64,000 nt of DNA from Flaccisagitta enflata. Lineage: Eukaryota > Chaetognatha > Sagittoidea > Aphragmophora. Where the stretch lies: assembly GCA_965153355.1 (NCBI GenBank), contig OZ231127.1, positions 67,394,001 to 67,458,000 of the forward strand, written 5' to 3'. A program made the translations under genes and the position numbers. Below, one piece after another: positions 29,285 to 41,000 of the stretch; positions within the stretch are counted from its first letter, which is position 1, and each line of letters begins with the position of its first letter. Under the pieces are notes generated by a model. It searched no databases. It saw only the letters and a program-made list of their open reading frames with translations, and was not told the DNA's origin.

Positions 29285-30835
29285 GTAGCTGGGTCTGATT
29301 AAGTAGCCGGGTCTGATTAAGTAGCCGGGTTTGAACCAGTAGCCGGGTTTGATCGAATAGCCGGGTTGGATCGAGTAGCCGGGTTGGATCGAGTCGCCGG
29401 GTCGGATCGAGTCGCCGGGTCGGATCGAGTCGCCGGGTCGGATCGAGTCGCCGGGTTGGATCGAGTCGCCGGGTCGGATCGAGTCGCCGGGTCGGATCGA
29501 GTCGCCGGGTCGGATCGAGTCGCCGGGTCGGATCGAGTCGCCGGGTCGGATCGAGTCGCCGGGTCGGATCGAGTCGCCGGGTTGGATCAGTCGCCGGGTC
29601 GGATCGAGTCGCCGGGTCGGAGTCGCCGTCGGATCGAGTCGCCGGGTCGGATCGAGTCGCCGGGTCGGATCGCGTCGCCGGGTCGGATCGCGCCGGGTCG
29701 GATCGCGTCGCCGGGTCGGATCGCGTCGCCGGGTCGGATCGAGTCGCCGGGTCGGATCGAGTCGCCGGGTCGGATCGAGTCGCCGGGTCGGATCGAGTCG
29801 CCGGGTCGGATCGAGTCGCCGGGTCGGATCGAGTCGCCGGGTCGGATCGAGTCGCCGGGTCGGATCGAGTCGCCGGGTCGGATCGAGTCGCCGGGTCGGA
29901 TCGAGTCGCCGGGTCGGATCGCGTCGCCGGGTCGGATCGCGTCGCCGGGTCGGATCGAGTCGCCGGGTCGGATCGAGTCGCCGGGTCGGATCGAGTCGCC
30001 GGGTCGGATCGAGCCGCCGGGTCGGATCGAGCCGCCGGGTCGGATCGAGCCGCCGGGTCGGATCGAGCCGCCGGTTTGGATCGAGCCGCCGGTTTGGATC
30101 GAGCCGCCGGTTTGGATCGAGCCGCCGGGTTGGATCGAGCCGCCGGGTTGGATCGAGCCACCGGGTTGGATCGAGCCACCGGGTCGGATCGAGCCGCCGG
30201 GTCGGATCGAGCCGCCTTGTTGGATCGAGCCGCCGGGTTGGATCGAGCCGCCGGGTCGGATCGAGCCGCCGGGTCGGATCGAGCCGCCGGGTCGGATCGA
30301 GCCGCCGGGTCGGATCGAGCCGCCGGGTCGGATCGAGTAGCCGGGTCGGATCGAGTAGCCGGGTCGGATCGAGTAGCCGGGTCGGATCGAGTAGCCGGGT
30401 CGGATCGAGTAGCCGGGTCGGATCGAGTAGCCGGGTCGGATCGAGTAGCCGGGTCGGATCGAGTAGCCGGGTCGGATCGAGTAGCCGGGTCGGATCGAGT
30501 AGCCGGGTTGGATCGAGTAGCCGGGTTGGATCGAGTAGCCGGGTTGGATCGAGTAGCCGGGTTGGATCGAGTAGCCGGGTTGGATCGAGTAGCCGGGTTG
30601 GATCGAGTAGCCGGGTTGGATCGAGTAGCCGGGTTGGATCGAGTAGCCGGGTTGGATCGAGTAGCCGGGTTGGATCGAGTAGCCGGGTTGGATCGAGTAG
30701 CCGGGTTGGATCGAGTAGCCGGGTTGGATCGAGTAGCCGGGTTGGATCGAGTAGCCGGGTTGGATCGAGTAGCCGGGTTGGATCGAGTAGCCGGGTTGGA
30801 TCGAGTAGCCGGGTCGGATCGAGTAGTCGGGTTGA
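29285..30835. repeat. 18-bp CpG-dense satellite, about 86 copies
   Basis: The unit is GGATCGAGTCGCCGGGTC, with four CpG per 18 bp in the commonest form. Variants are in blocks: GAGTAGCC near the left edge, GAGTCGCC (29395-30005), GAGCCGCC (30010-30330), GAGTAGCC with GGGTC, then GAGTAGCC with GGGTT to 30835. As 18 is a multiple of three, long frames are open on both strands, such as (DPATRS)n on the minus strand. They have no start context and no partner exons, so I do not call a protein. Confidence 0.98.
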
Positions 30836-30966
30836 TTTTCACTTTAGTAACCACTATGTGTCCTTTAGTTTTTCAGCATTTGTGTAATTGATATTCAGAT
30901 GCCTACAAATTTGATCGTAACCACTCACCAATTTGCTTCTCCAAACTGAGCCCACTTTTGATAAAC
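30836..30966 (+). promoter_or_regulatory. Presumed 5' leader / promoter-proximal region of the transposase-like gene
   Basis: 131 bp separate the CpG-dense satellite from the start codon at 30967. No TATA box is seen. A polypyrimidine-AG (tagtttttcag at 30869-30879) could be an acceptor for an untranslated first exon. The assignment is positional only. Confidence 0.35.
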
Positions 30967-30989
30967 ATGGGTAAGAAACGCCAAAGACA

Positions 30990-31028
<39 letters not shown>

Positions 31029-32080
31029 TTCATCTGAAACGCCAACCTCCATTTTGTCTTCTTTCTCTCCTCGTCGATCTCAATCCCAGAAAGCTGTTTC
31101 TTTAAAATTGGATGACAACTTGCAATTAAAACCCTTTCCAAAACTCTCCCCTGTACAAGATGTACCTCAACAGCCAACTGAGATTCTCTCTTCACTCCAA
31201 CGCTCACAATCTCCTAGATCATCACAATCATCATCTTCTTCGAATTCCTCATCCCCTTCCATATCCACTTCTCCCCATTCCCAGCCCCTTAGACCTTCCT
31301 CGTTGCCCCTTCAATCATCCCCTTCAAGATCCTTATCTTCATCATCATCATCCCCTTCAAGATCATCATCTCCTAGATCTTCTAGATCTAGAATCTCTGG
31401 ATCATCGTCTCCTCGATTGTCTAGATTATCAAGATCTTCTGCATCATCATCATCGTCGTCATCCTCCATATCATCTAGATCTTCTAGATCCTCTGGATCA
31501 TCACCATCCTCATCTTCTAGATCCTCTGGATCTTCAAGTTCCTCACCTCCTGGACTTTCAAAGTCATCTAGACTCTCCGGATCATCATCTCCTAGATCTA
31601 GACCTTCTTCTAGATCTTCTTCTAGATCCTCTGGATCGTCATCTTCCTCCAGATCGTCATCTTCCTCCAGATCCTCATCTCCCCAATCTTCATCCCAAAC
31701 ATCTCCTTCTAAACCCTCCTCTTCTCATGCAGTATTTTCACCTTCAGCTCAATCTGGTTCCTTGCCATTGCCGTCTGATCGTTTATCGCAGAATACTACG
31801 CCCCCTCCCAACCCTCCACCTGACCCAAATCTCACTGATTCTGCCCATGTTCATACTTATGGGGATATGTTAAAACTCATAGAGGGATTGAATATGCCAG
31901 CTGCTCTAGACGCAGTAAAACATGATGTTAAAGGCATAAACATTTCTGATGACACCTTGAAAGAACGACTTAAGTATGCAAAACGCCATGACACAAGAAT
32001 AAAACAAAGAGTAGCCCAGCGCAAAGCATTTCACAACAAACCTTTCTTCAAACCATTTGAAATCGCGACATTTATCGAAG
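30967..32080 (+). CDS. Transposase-like gene exon 1: Ser/Arg-rich N terminus
   Basis: Start ATG at 30967 is in good context (aaacATGG). The donor is CGAAG|gtttgt, phase 1. MGKKRQRHSSSS is followed by about 280 residues of Ser, Ser-Pro and Ser-Arg dipeptides, partly encoded by an ATC/TCA repeat. It then changes to an ordered part, HTYGDMLKLIEGLNMPAALD to FHNKPFFKPFEIATFIEG. Ser/Arg domains of this kind are typical of nuclear RNA-associated proteins. The open frame runs 47 bp past the donor into a hAT-type MITE, so reading on to 32127 is a possible truncated product. Confidence 0.82.
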
Positions 32081-35000
32081 GTTTGTCACCACATAGGCCT
32101 GATTTTAGAGAGAGCCCGCAAGCCTGATGCTCTGTTTCGCTTTCGGGCTCTCATATATTGCAAGCTCTGAGCCCGGCACACTCTCTCTCATTGGGATGGT
32201 TATGAGGTGTTTAAGCTGATGGAATAAAACGTTTGAAAAATCTTCACATTTTGAGGTTTTTTTTTTTCAAGCATTTCACATATCGAATGATAGAATAAGT
32301 GATAAACTGATCATCATATCATTGCATCATCTAATCAATAACTATTCTCATAGATATGGGCTGATATAATCTTAAAACTTTGCAAAACAGTTTCTACCGG
32401 GCTCATGGTTTTCCTGTTGGGCTCTGTCAAAATGTGGGGAGCGAGCCCGACTGGCTCAGTCAAAAAAATCATCAAAATCAGGCCTGCACATAGTGATCAG
32501 TAGGCTAGGCTCATTTTTGCTTTGAAAAAATTTTCAGACCTATCATATCACCAAATCTAGTTGCTTTAACATATTGACATGCAGATTGCATCATGAGTTA
32601 GCTCTTTAGCTGTGAGTTGATTTTTGGATCAAAAGGGGCCAAATTTTTCACTCAAGGTCCTTTCCAAATTTTAGCTGATGGTCCAATTTTTAGTAGTTCT
32701 GAGCTAATAATTTGATGCCTGTTTGCTCTCCACTGCTTTTGCTGACTGATACTATTAACCAATGCAGTACCTAAAGGAATATGACAAAATATCTAGAGTA
32801 GGCACATCAAAATGCATTATTGATATTTTAAAACTATACCATGACAAGTGATTTTTCATGTAACAAATTTGAAACTCTTGCCATTCTTTCCAATATCAAA
32901 CATAAAAAAAGAACAGAAAGGGGCAGACATGATCGTTTTTCACCTTAGCATGTGCAAAGTGACAAGAACTCAGCAAAAAAATGACATGAAAATGATATAT
33001 TTGAAGAAATTGAGCCATGTTTGCATCAGTTGAGGTAATGCGCAGCCAGGTAAATGGGTGGTGATTAGGGGGTGATAGGGGGGTGACGGGCACTTATTTT
33101 TTGTGGTGGTGGGATCCAGAGCACTGTGTAGGTAAATGGTTGGTGATTAGGGGGTGATAGGGGGGTGACGGGTACTTATTTTTTGTGGTGGTGGGATCCG
33201 GAGCACTGTGTAGGTAAATGGGTGGTGATTAGGGGGTGATAGGGGGGTGACGGGTACTTATTTTTTGTGGTGGTGGGATCCGGAGCACTGTGTAGGTAAA
33301 TGGGTGGTGATTAGGGGGTGATAGGGGGGTGACGGGTACTTATTTTTTGTGGTGGTGGGATCCGGAGCACTGTGTAGGTAAATGGGTGGTGATTAGGGGG
33401 TGATAGGGGGGTGACGGGTACTTATTTTTTGTGGTGGTGGGATCCGGAGCACTGTGTAGGTAAATGGGTGGTGATTAGGGGGTGATAGGGGGGTGATGGG
33501 TACTTATTTTTTGTGGTGGTGGGATCCGGAGCACTGTGCAGGTAAATGGGTGGTGATTAGGGGGTGATAGGGGGGTGACGGGTACTTATTTTTTGTGGTG
33601 GTGGGATCCGGAGCACTGTGCAGGTAAATGGGTGGTGATTAGGGGGTGATAGGGGGGTGACGGGTACTTATTTTTTGTGGTGGTGGGATCCGGAGCACTG
33701 TGCGCAGTTTTCTCAGGAAAATGACAAAAAATTCTGATAATTTTTATCATTTGATTATGAAATTAGTAGTTGAATCAGAAAATATATCATTGTTGACTTT
33801 GACAGTAGTTGCCACTATCTGCGCCCAAGTAACTTTTTATAGACTTCCAACGAGTTGATCCCACCTTTTCATGGCAACAATTCTCTTGCATAATTTACAC
33901 GGTTTCAACGTTTCAACAATAGAAATTAGAGCCAGAATTCTGGTAACAAGGCCGTATACACGAGCCAAAGTCGCGTGCGGGTGGGCAGGAGCGGCGAAAA
34001 AGCTAAGAAAAGCTAAGTGTGACCGACCGACCGACCGACGGACGGACGGACGGACCGACAGACGGACAGAGTGGGTCATAGAGTCGCGTGCACGCGACTA
34101 AAAACTGTTTTCCGCACAATGATATTACTTGTTAAGGTTACCAAGGTTGTTAGTAACTTTTTTAAGCTAGTTTTTAATGAATTCTAAGAAAAAACAAGGC
34201 GCCATTGTATATTACACGGTTTCATCGTTTCTACGCTTTTCTGACCTAACGAACGGCTATAAAATCTACAATTTTCATCCAATTTTGACAAAATTTGAAA
34301 TTGGAGTATAGGAGATAAGGACTTAGGATGAGGAAAAGAGTCAAGATAGTAGGATCCAGCCAGCCAGCCAAACCACCCAACCAACCATCCAGCTAACTAG
34401 CCAAAAGTGAAAAAATGGAATAACTTCATCAAATTTCATCCAATTTTGTTTAAATTTGGACTGAAGGTTAATGAAGGTAAGACCTATCACTGCAATTCGA
34501 TTCATGTGGATATGAATATGTCAATGGACATAACTTGCCTAAAACCACCCAGCCAAAGTTGTCATTTGCTGATTTGTAAAATCTGGACTAAAACAGATCA
34601 TAGGAAATTGAGAGGCTGCTAAGAAAAACAAAACTTGTTTAAAACCTCCTGGACACCGTGTTAAAAGATAACAAAAAGAAATATGCGTGAATCACACCTT
34701 TTTAAATGAATATTTTTAAAGTCACAGCGTCAGCGTAAATTTGGAATGGACCTCAAATGATGAATATATGCATAGCAGGGTAAAAGTATACTTTTGGTTC
34801 TGATGGTGACAAATTTTTCATACAAATTTGGCAAAGGTGTGGATTTTCATGATCCTCCGAGAAACTCCCAAAGATGTGTGCCAAAACAGTCAAAGGCTGA
34901 TAAATTGCGAAATGCTACAAAAAAAATAAAGCGCCGTGACAAAGAAATTGAAAAACTGAAAAACTTGGTCAAACAAATGAATGAAACAATCAAAAACTCT

Positions 35001-38000
35001 GAAAAAGAGCAAAAAAAGTGTTTGAAGGAGGTAACTAGTGAGAAGAAAAAGAAACAGAAAGCTGAAGAAAAAGCAAACATTCAAAGAAGCAAATTAAATC
35101 GTCTGTTTGATCAGCGAAGCAAAGCAAAGAAAAGAAAATCTGACTTCAAGGAAAAAATTAAAGAAGATAAGAACAAATCTGAAGAAATTATAAAAGAATT
35201 GAATTCTGAAATAAAGACGAAGAACAAAGAATTGACAGCAATGGAGCAGATAATTGATGAACTGAAAGAAAGTGATATACCAGCAATGGAAAATGGTCGT
35301 TATTCTGAAGAAGTTCGCATTTGTGCATTGGCACTCTTGGAGCAAGGCTTCTCAGCGCGAAATGTTGTTCAGGTCTAGTGTAAATTTTATGTCTGTTGGT
35401 TGGTCGGTTTTTACATTTCTTACATCTGGAGAGGACGCATCCATCAGAAATCTCTTGGCCTTGTTTTAATTTCTGGCATTTTCACCATCTTTAAAGTAAA
35501 AGTTTGAATTTTAGGCTATGGATATTGTGTTGCGCCGATTAACTGGCAAGACTTTGGATCAAGTTCCATGTGACAAATGGGTTTCAAGGGTTTTGAAAGA
35601 GTCCAATTTGATACTGAATCGGCAAATTGCAGAGAAAATGATGTCAGAGAAACAAATGACATTGGCTTCTGATACCGCAACTCATAGCAACATCAGTTTT
35701 CTTGGCAGTCGTGTTCATTTTCCAGATGGATCAAGTCTCACCACTGGTATTGGACTGTTTAAAGATTGGTATGAGGCTTTTAGTTATGTGAGGGCGACTC
35801 TATTCCCTATGCCATGTTGTTCCCCTCAACCCCTGGTTGATTGGTCCATTCATCTGTTGGTCACATTCTTCTGATTTCCTGGTTTCCAGTTTTTAATTTC
35901 TAATGGCTGTCTTCCCCTATCCAAAGCCTCACCTCAGTTATCCCAGACCATATGTTAAGCCCCTTTGACTCCTAATCCAGTCTCCTAGACCTCAAATTAG
36001 GCCTCTCAATCCCCAATTTGGACCTCTCATGCCCCATATCAGGTCTAACAGGGTCCAGAAATGTGTAAAAAGCATGTTATAATTTCATCCACCAGTCACA
36101 AGATTGATTTAAGGGTGGGGAATCAGCTCAGTCCATCAAAAATTTTCTCTGGTCAAGATTTAGGATGCTACAGCCGCAAATCTCGGGCCAAAAGGCTATA
36201 TGAGGTCAGAATTTCAAAATTTGAAAATCTGATGGCAGATTCTGAATCCTTACAAAAAAGTGTAAAGGAAGTGTCCTTCTTTTTTTGATATTCCAACTAG
36301 AACATGGTTTGATTTAACTTTAAAGGTCATATTTGGGTCAGATTTGCTCTTTTGTTTAAAATTTGGTTTATTTTGACATTTGACGATAATTTTTACTGTT
36401 CCATAAGGAATATAAAAAAAATTGAGGCACTTTCTTTAGTGGTTTTTTTGCAAGGATTCTGAATCTGCAATCAGATTTTCAAATTTCCCACTTTGAAGTT
36501 CTGACTTTATATGGCCTTTTGACCTGAGATATGCAGCTGTAGCGTCCCAAATCTTGACCAGAGAAAATTTTTGATGGCCTTAGCTGATTCCCCACCCCTT
36601 AGTCTTGTGACCAGTGGATGAAATTATGTCATGCTTTTTACACATTTCATCCTGTTATTATCAGGATCCCCCCAAATAATGCCTTTCAGACCCTAAATCA
36701 GGCCTCTCAAATTCAGTATTAGGCCTCCCAGACCCCAAATCAGGCTTTCCATACCTAAAATTGAGCCTTAAACCCCAAGTCAGGCCTCCCAGACTCCATG
36801 TGTCTGACAGCCAATCCAGGGTGAGAATGACATTACTCTGGGTTTTTCTGTAGTTTTGCTATGCTCATGTGTGTACAAAACAAGAACAATCTAGTAGGAA
36901 ATATTCCCTGGAGGGATTTTTTAGTAATTCTCAAAAAAAAATAAATTAGACCCGTTTTCAATGCAGATTCTACCAGTACCAGGGTGTGTTTACTCAATTT
37001 TTTATTCCATATTACTAATCTAGGCAAAATTCCCTTTCATTTGATAGATCGCACTCTATGCTTTTGCAAAGAATTAAAATTTTCATTTTTTGAGTCACCC
37101 TTACCAAAAAGTAACGGTGGCTCAAAATATGAAAACTTCATTTCTGTATTAAACCATATAGTGTGAAACCATATAGTGTGACCTATCAATTGAAAGGAAA
37201 TTTTGCAAAGAATAACAAAATGAGTCTATACAACTTACAAGAATCTGCATCACCACCACCTTTCCTGTGGATGAAAAATCGATTTTTTTTCAAAAATCCC
37301 TCCAGGGAAGATTTCCTACACGATTGTTCTTGTATTGTACACATATGAGCATAGCAAAACTACAAAAATTCACAGTAATGTCATTCTCCCCCTGGAGTGG
37401 CTGTCAGACACATGTGATTGGGTGATCAGGCCTCTTAAGACTCCAAATTAAGCCTCAGACCCCCTATCACACCTCTCAGACCCCCAGCCAGGCTTTTTGT
37501 ACCCCAAATTTGACCATTTGATGCTTTTTGCATGATGGTGTCGGCCTTTTTGGCTTGGTGGCTGCTTGGCTCACTGCCCTTGCCCACTCACATATTACTA
37601 TATACTACCTAGGAATAGAATTTTTAGTCATCTAGAGAATAATCTAATTTATTGATTAAATATTAAACAAGTTATGATATGGAAAGTGAAATTATGTTTT
37701 GTGGAGTTTTTGCTAGTTTTGATGGTTGAAAACTCTTGTTATTCCCCCCATTTGAATAAATTCTTAGGAGTTCAGCCTATCGTATCTGAAACTGCTGATT
37801 CCTTGCTGGAGATGCTCCATGAGCTTTTTAAAGAAATTGTTGCGACTGGTGTTGGAAGAGAAAATCTGATGGAGGATATAGCCAATATTGTCAGCAAAAT
37901 ACAAAATTTGAAGAGCGATCAGGCGATTGTGAATTTCAAACTACATCGCATTTTTGAAGAGTACAAAGAAATTCTCATCCCTTACTGTACTCGAGATGAT

Positions 38001-41000
38001 ATTTCCCAGTCTGAACAAAAGTACATGGGAAGAGTTTTCCCATTCTTCTGCCTAATGCATCTCCAGGCCAACATGGGTAAAAATAGTTTTCATTTCCGTT
38101 TTCATGCTATGCAGCACTATTATGTTAACAACTCTCAGAATTATGTAAAATTGTGATTGTTAAAGGTTGGACAAATATTGAATATTCAGATGTGGAATCT
38201 GCTAAAGCCATCAGAAATTTTCTCTGCATGCCCTGAGGTTCTTAGGTCAAAGGCAAAGCAATGAAATTTTTTTATCCAATTGCAGAATCACAATCCTTAC
38301 AGATAAATCTGTGTGTTGGGAGCACCTTCCTTTTTAGTCAGTGGCTAAGTGACTGTAAGAGGGTGTGTCCCTAGGTCCAGTCTTAAAACAAAGAATCTGA
38401 AAGAAAAACAATTTGAACCAAAAACAATCATTTTGGTTTTTTTTTACCCCTAGGGGTAGTACTCGGGGTACCCTAGGTTACCTAGTATGTAGAAATTTAA
38501 AAAAAAAAAGATGGACAAGATTCGTCTGTGTCTAAGGGATCATGTTAAAGAATGAATTGAGTGCCAAAAATGGGTGGTAGGGCTAGAAATGACAAAAATT
38601 GGCCCTACCATCTATGTTTGGCACTCAATCGTAATTAAGGAGTTGATAACCCATTTTTTCCATTCTTGAGTATGAACCCTAAGACACAGTAAAATATTTT
38701 CCCATCTTGCTTATTCAAAATTTCTACATACTAGGTACCCCAGGGTACCCTGGTGTACTATCCTTAGAGGAAAAACCCTCCAAAATGATTATTTTTGGTT
38801 AAAATATTTTTTGAAGCAGATTTTTTGTGTTAAAACAAAGACACCACAGTGGCTTCATATCAAGTATAACGACCAATTTGAATGGTGGTGATTTAGAGCT
38901 ATTGTGTGGGTGGAAAGGGGAGGCTTGGGGGTGCTGAAGTTGAGATAGCTTTAAATCACCACTTATCATGTAAAATTACCTATTGTGTGGGTTGAAAGGG
39001 GTGGTTTGGGGGTGTTGGAGTTTAGATAGGTGATTTTACTTGATAGGTGGTGATTTAAAGCTATTGTGTGGGTAGAAAGGGGTGGTTTTGGGGTGCTGGA
39101 GTTTAGATAGGTGATTTTACTTGATAAGTGGTGATTTGGAGCTATTGTGTGGGTGAAAAGGGTGGTTTTGGGGGTGCTGGAGTTGAGATAGGTAATTTTA
39201 CTTGATAGGTGGTGATTTGGAGCTCTTGTGTGGGTGTAAAGGGGTGTTTTGGGGGTGCTGGAGTTGAGATGGAAATTTTACTTGATAGGTGGTGATTTGG
39301 AGCTATTGTGTGGGTGGAAATGGGTGGTTTGGGGGTGCTGGAGTTGAGATAGGTAATTTTACTTGATAGGTGGTGGTTTGGAGCTATTGTGTGGGTGGAA
39401 AGGGGTCGTTTGGGGGTGATGGAGTTGAGATTGGTAATTTTACTTGATAGGTGGTGATTTGGAGCTATTATGTGGGTGGAAATGGGTGGTTTGGGGGTGC
39501 TGGAGTTGAGATAGGTAATTTTACTTGATAGGTGGTGGTTTGGAGCTATTGTGTGGGTGGAAAGGGGTCGTTTGGGGGTGATGGAGTTGAGATCGGTAAT
39601 TTTACTTGATAGGTGGTGATTTAGTGCTATTGTGAGGGTGGAAAGGGGTCGTTTGGGTGTGCTGGAGTTGAGATAGGTAATTTTACTTGACAGGTGGTGA
39701 TTTAGAGCTATTGTGTGGGTGGAAAGGGGTGTTTTGGGGGTGCTGGAGTTGAGATGGAAATTTTACTTGATAGGTGGTGATTTGGAGCTATTGTGTGGGT
39801 GGAAATGGGTGGTTTGGGGGTGCTGGAGTTGAGATAGGTAATTTTACTTGATAGGTGGTGGTTTGGAGCTATTGTGTGGGTGGAAAGGGGTCGTTTGGGG
39901 GTGATGGAGTTGAGATTGGTAATTTTACTTGATAGGTGGTGATTTAGTGCTATTGTGAGGGTGGAAAGGGGTCGTTTGGGTGTGCTGGAGTTGAGATAGG
40001 TAATTTTACTTGACAGGTGGTGATTTAGAGCTATTTTGTGGGTGGATAGGGGTGGTTTGGGGGTGCTGGAGTTGAGATAGGTAATTTTACTTGATAGGTG
40101 GTGATTTAGAGCTATTGTGTGGGTGGAAAGGGGTCGTTTGGGTGTGCTGGAGTTAAGATAGGTAATTTTACTTGATAGGTGGTGATTTACTAGATAGGTG
40201 GTGATTTAGAGCTATTGTGTGGGTTGAAAGCGGTGGATTGGGGGTGCTGGAGTTGAGATAGGTAATTTTACTTGAAAGGTGCTGATTTAGAGCTATTGTG
40301 GACACCAAGATTGACCTTTTATCATAAAAAATGGCTGAGATATGGCTTTTAAAAGTTTCAGGGGTACCTGGGGGCCTAAAATTTCAAACCCCTGTAAAAT
40401 CCAAATTAGGGGCTTAAGAGCGAATATATTCGGGTATCTTGAATAACTTCCCATTTTCACCAAAAATCAGCAAGATCTATTTTTTTGAGGGTTTTCATTT
40501 TGTACATTTTCTCTTGGAACCACAGCCTTTTGTAAGGAATCTGAATCTGAAATACAACATGTAAAGTTAGTATTTGGAAAAATTTTACCTTTTATGGCCT
40601 TTGACCAAAAAGCCTTAGGCTATGTCTGGAGAACAGCTCTGATGATCAGATTCTTCCAGGCCTAATCTCTAATGGAAATCAGGAAATCACAATTTTATAT
40701 AATCTTGAGGGTTGTAAGCTTTTTCCTACTTAGTCAGTCTGTCTGTCCATCTGTCATTTGGGCTGTCCATCTATCCAACTCTCCTCCTTGAATTTTTCAG
40801 CCTCACTGTCCCTGCTTCTGCCCCATAAGAATTTAGTATAAAGGGAAAGTATTTCTTACAGCTGATTCGCAGATGAAGTATCTGGCGCTATTTGAGGAAT
40901 CAGTTACAGATGCAGAAAAGAATCCTTATGCATATGCTTGTGATGTTCCTGCGGTAAAGCGCTTGGTTTCTAAACTTAGCAAATGTCTTCATCCTCATCA

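Larger units (their letters stand above)
35747..37767 (+). other. Intron 3 with two foldbacks and AGGCCTCTCAGACCCCAAAT repeats
   Basis: Contains inverted arms 36061-36265 with 36440-36655, and 36826-37090 with 37130-37392. A roughly 20-bp CCAAATCAGGCCTCTCAGAC repeat is scattered between and around them. No coding potential. Confidence 0.85.

Noticed and set aside
29196-30854. 552-residue (DPATRS)n open frame on the minus strand and (RVAGSD)n frames on the plus strand
   Set aside because: The frames exist only because the satellite unit is 18 bp and lacks stops. There is no start context, no splice partners and no non-repeat coding sequence.
31160-31873. His/Leu/Asp-rich 237-residue plus-strand frame
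   Set aside because: Shifted frame of the Ser/Arg-rich exon 1.
33048-33703. TTAGGGGG motifs suggesting interstitial telomere sequence
   Set aside because: The motif occurs once per 82-bp unit inside a complex minisatellite, not as a TTAGGG tandem array.
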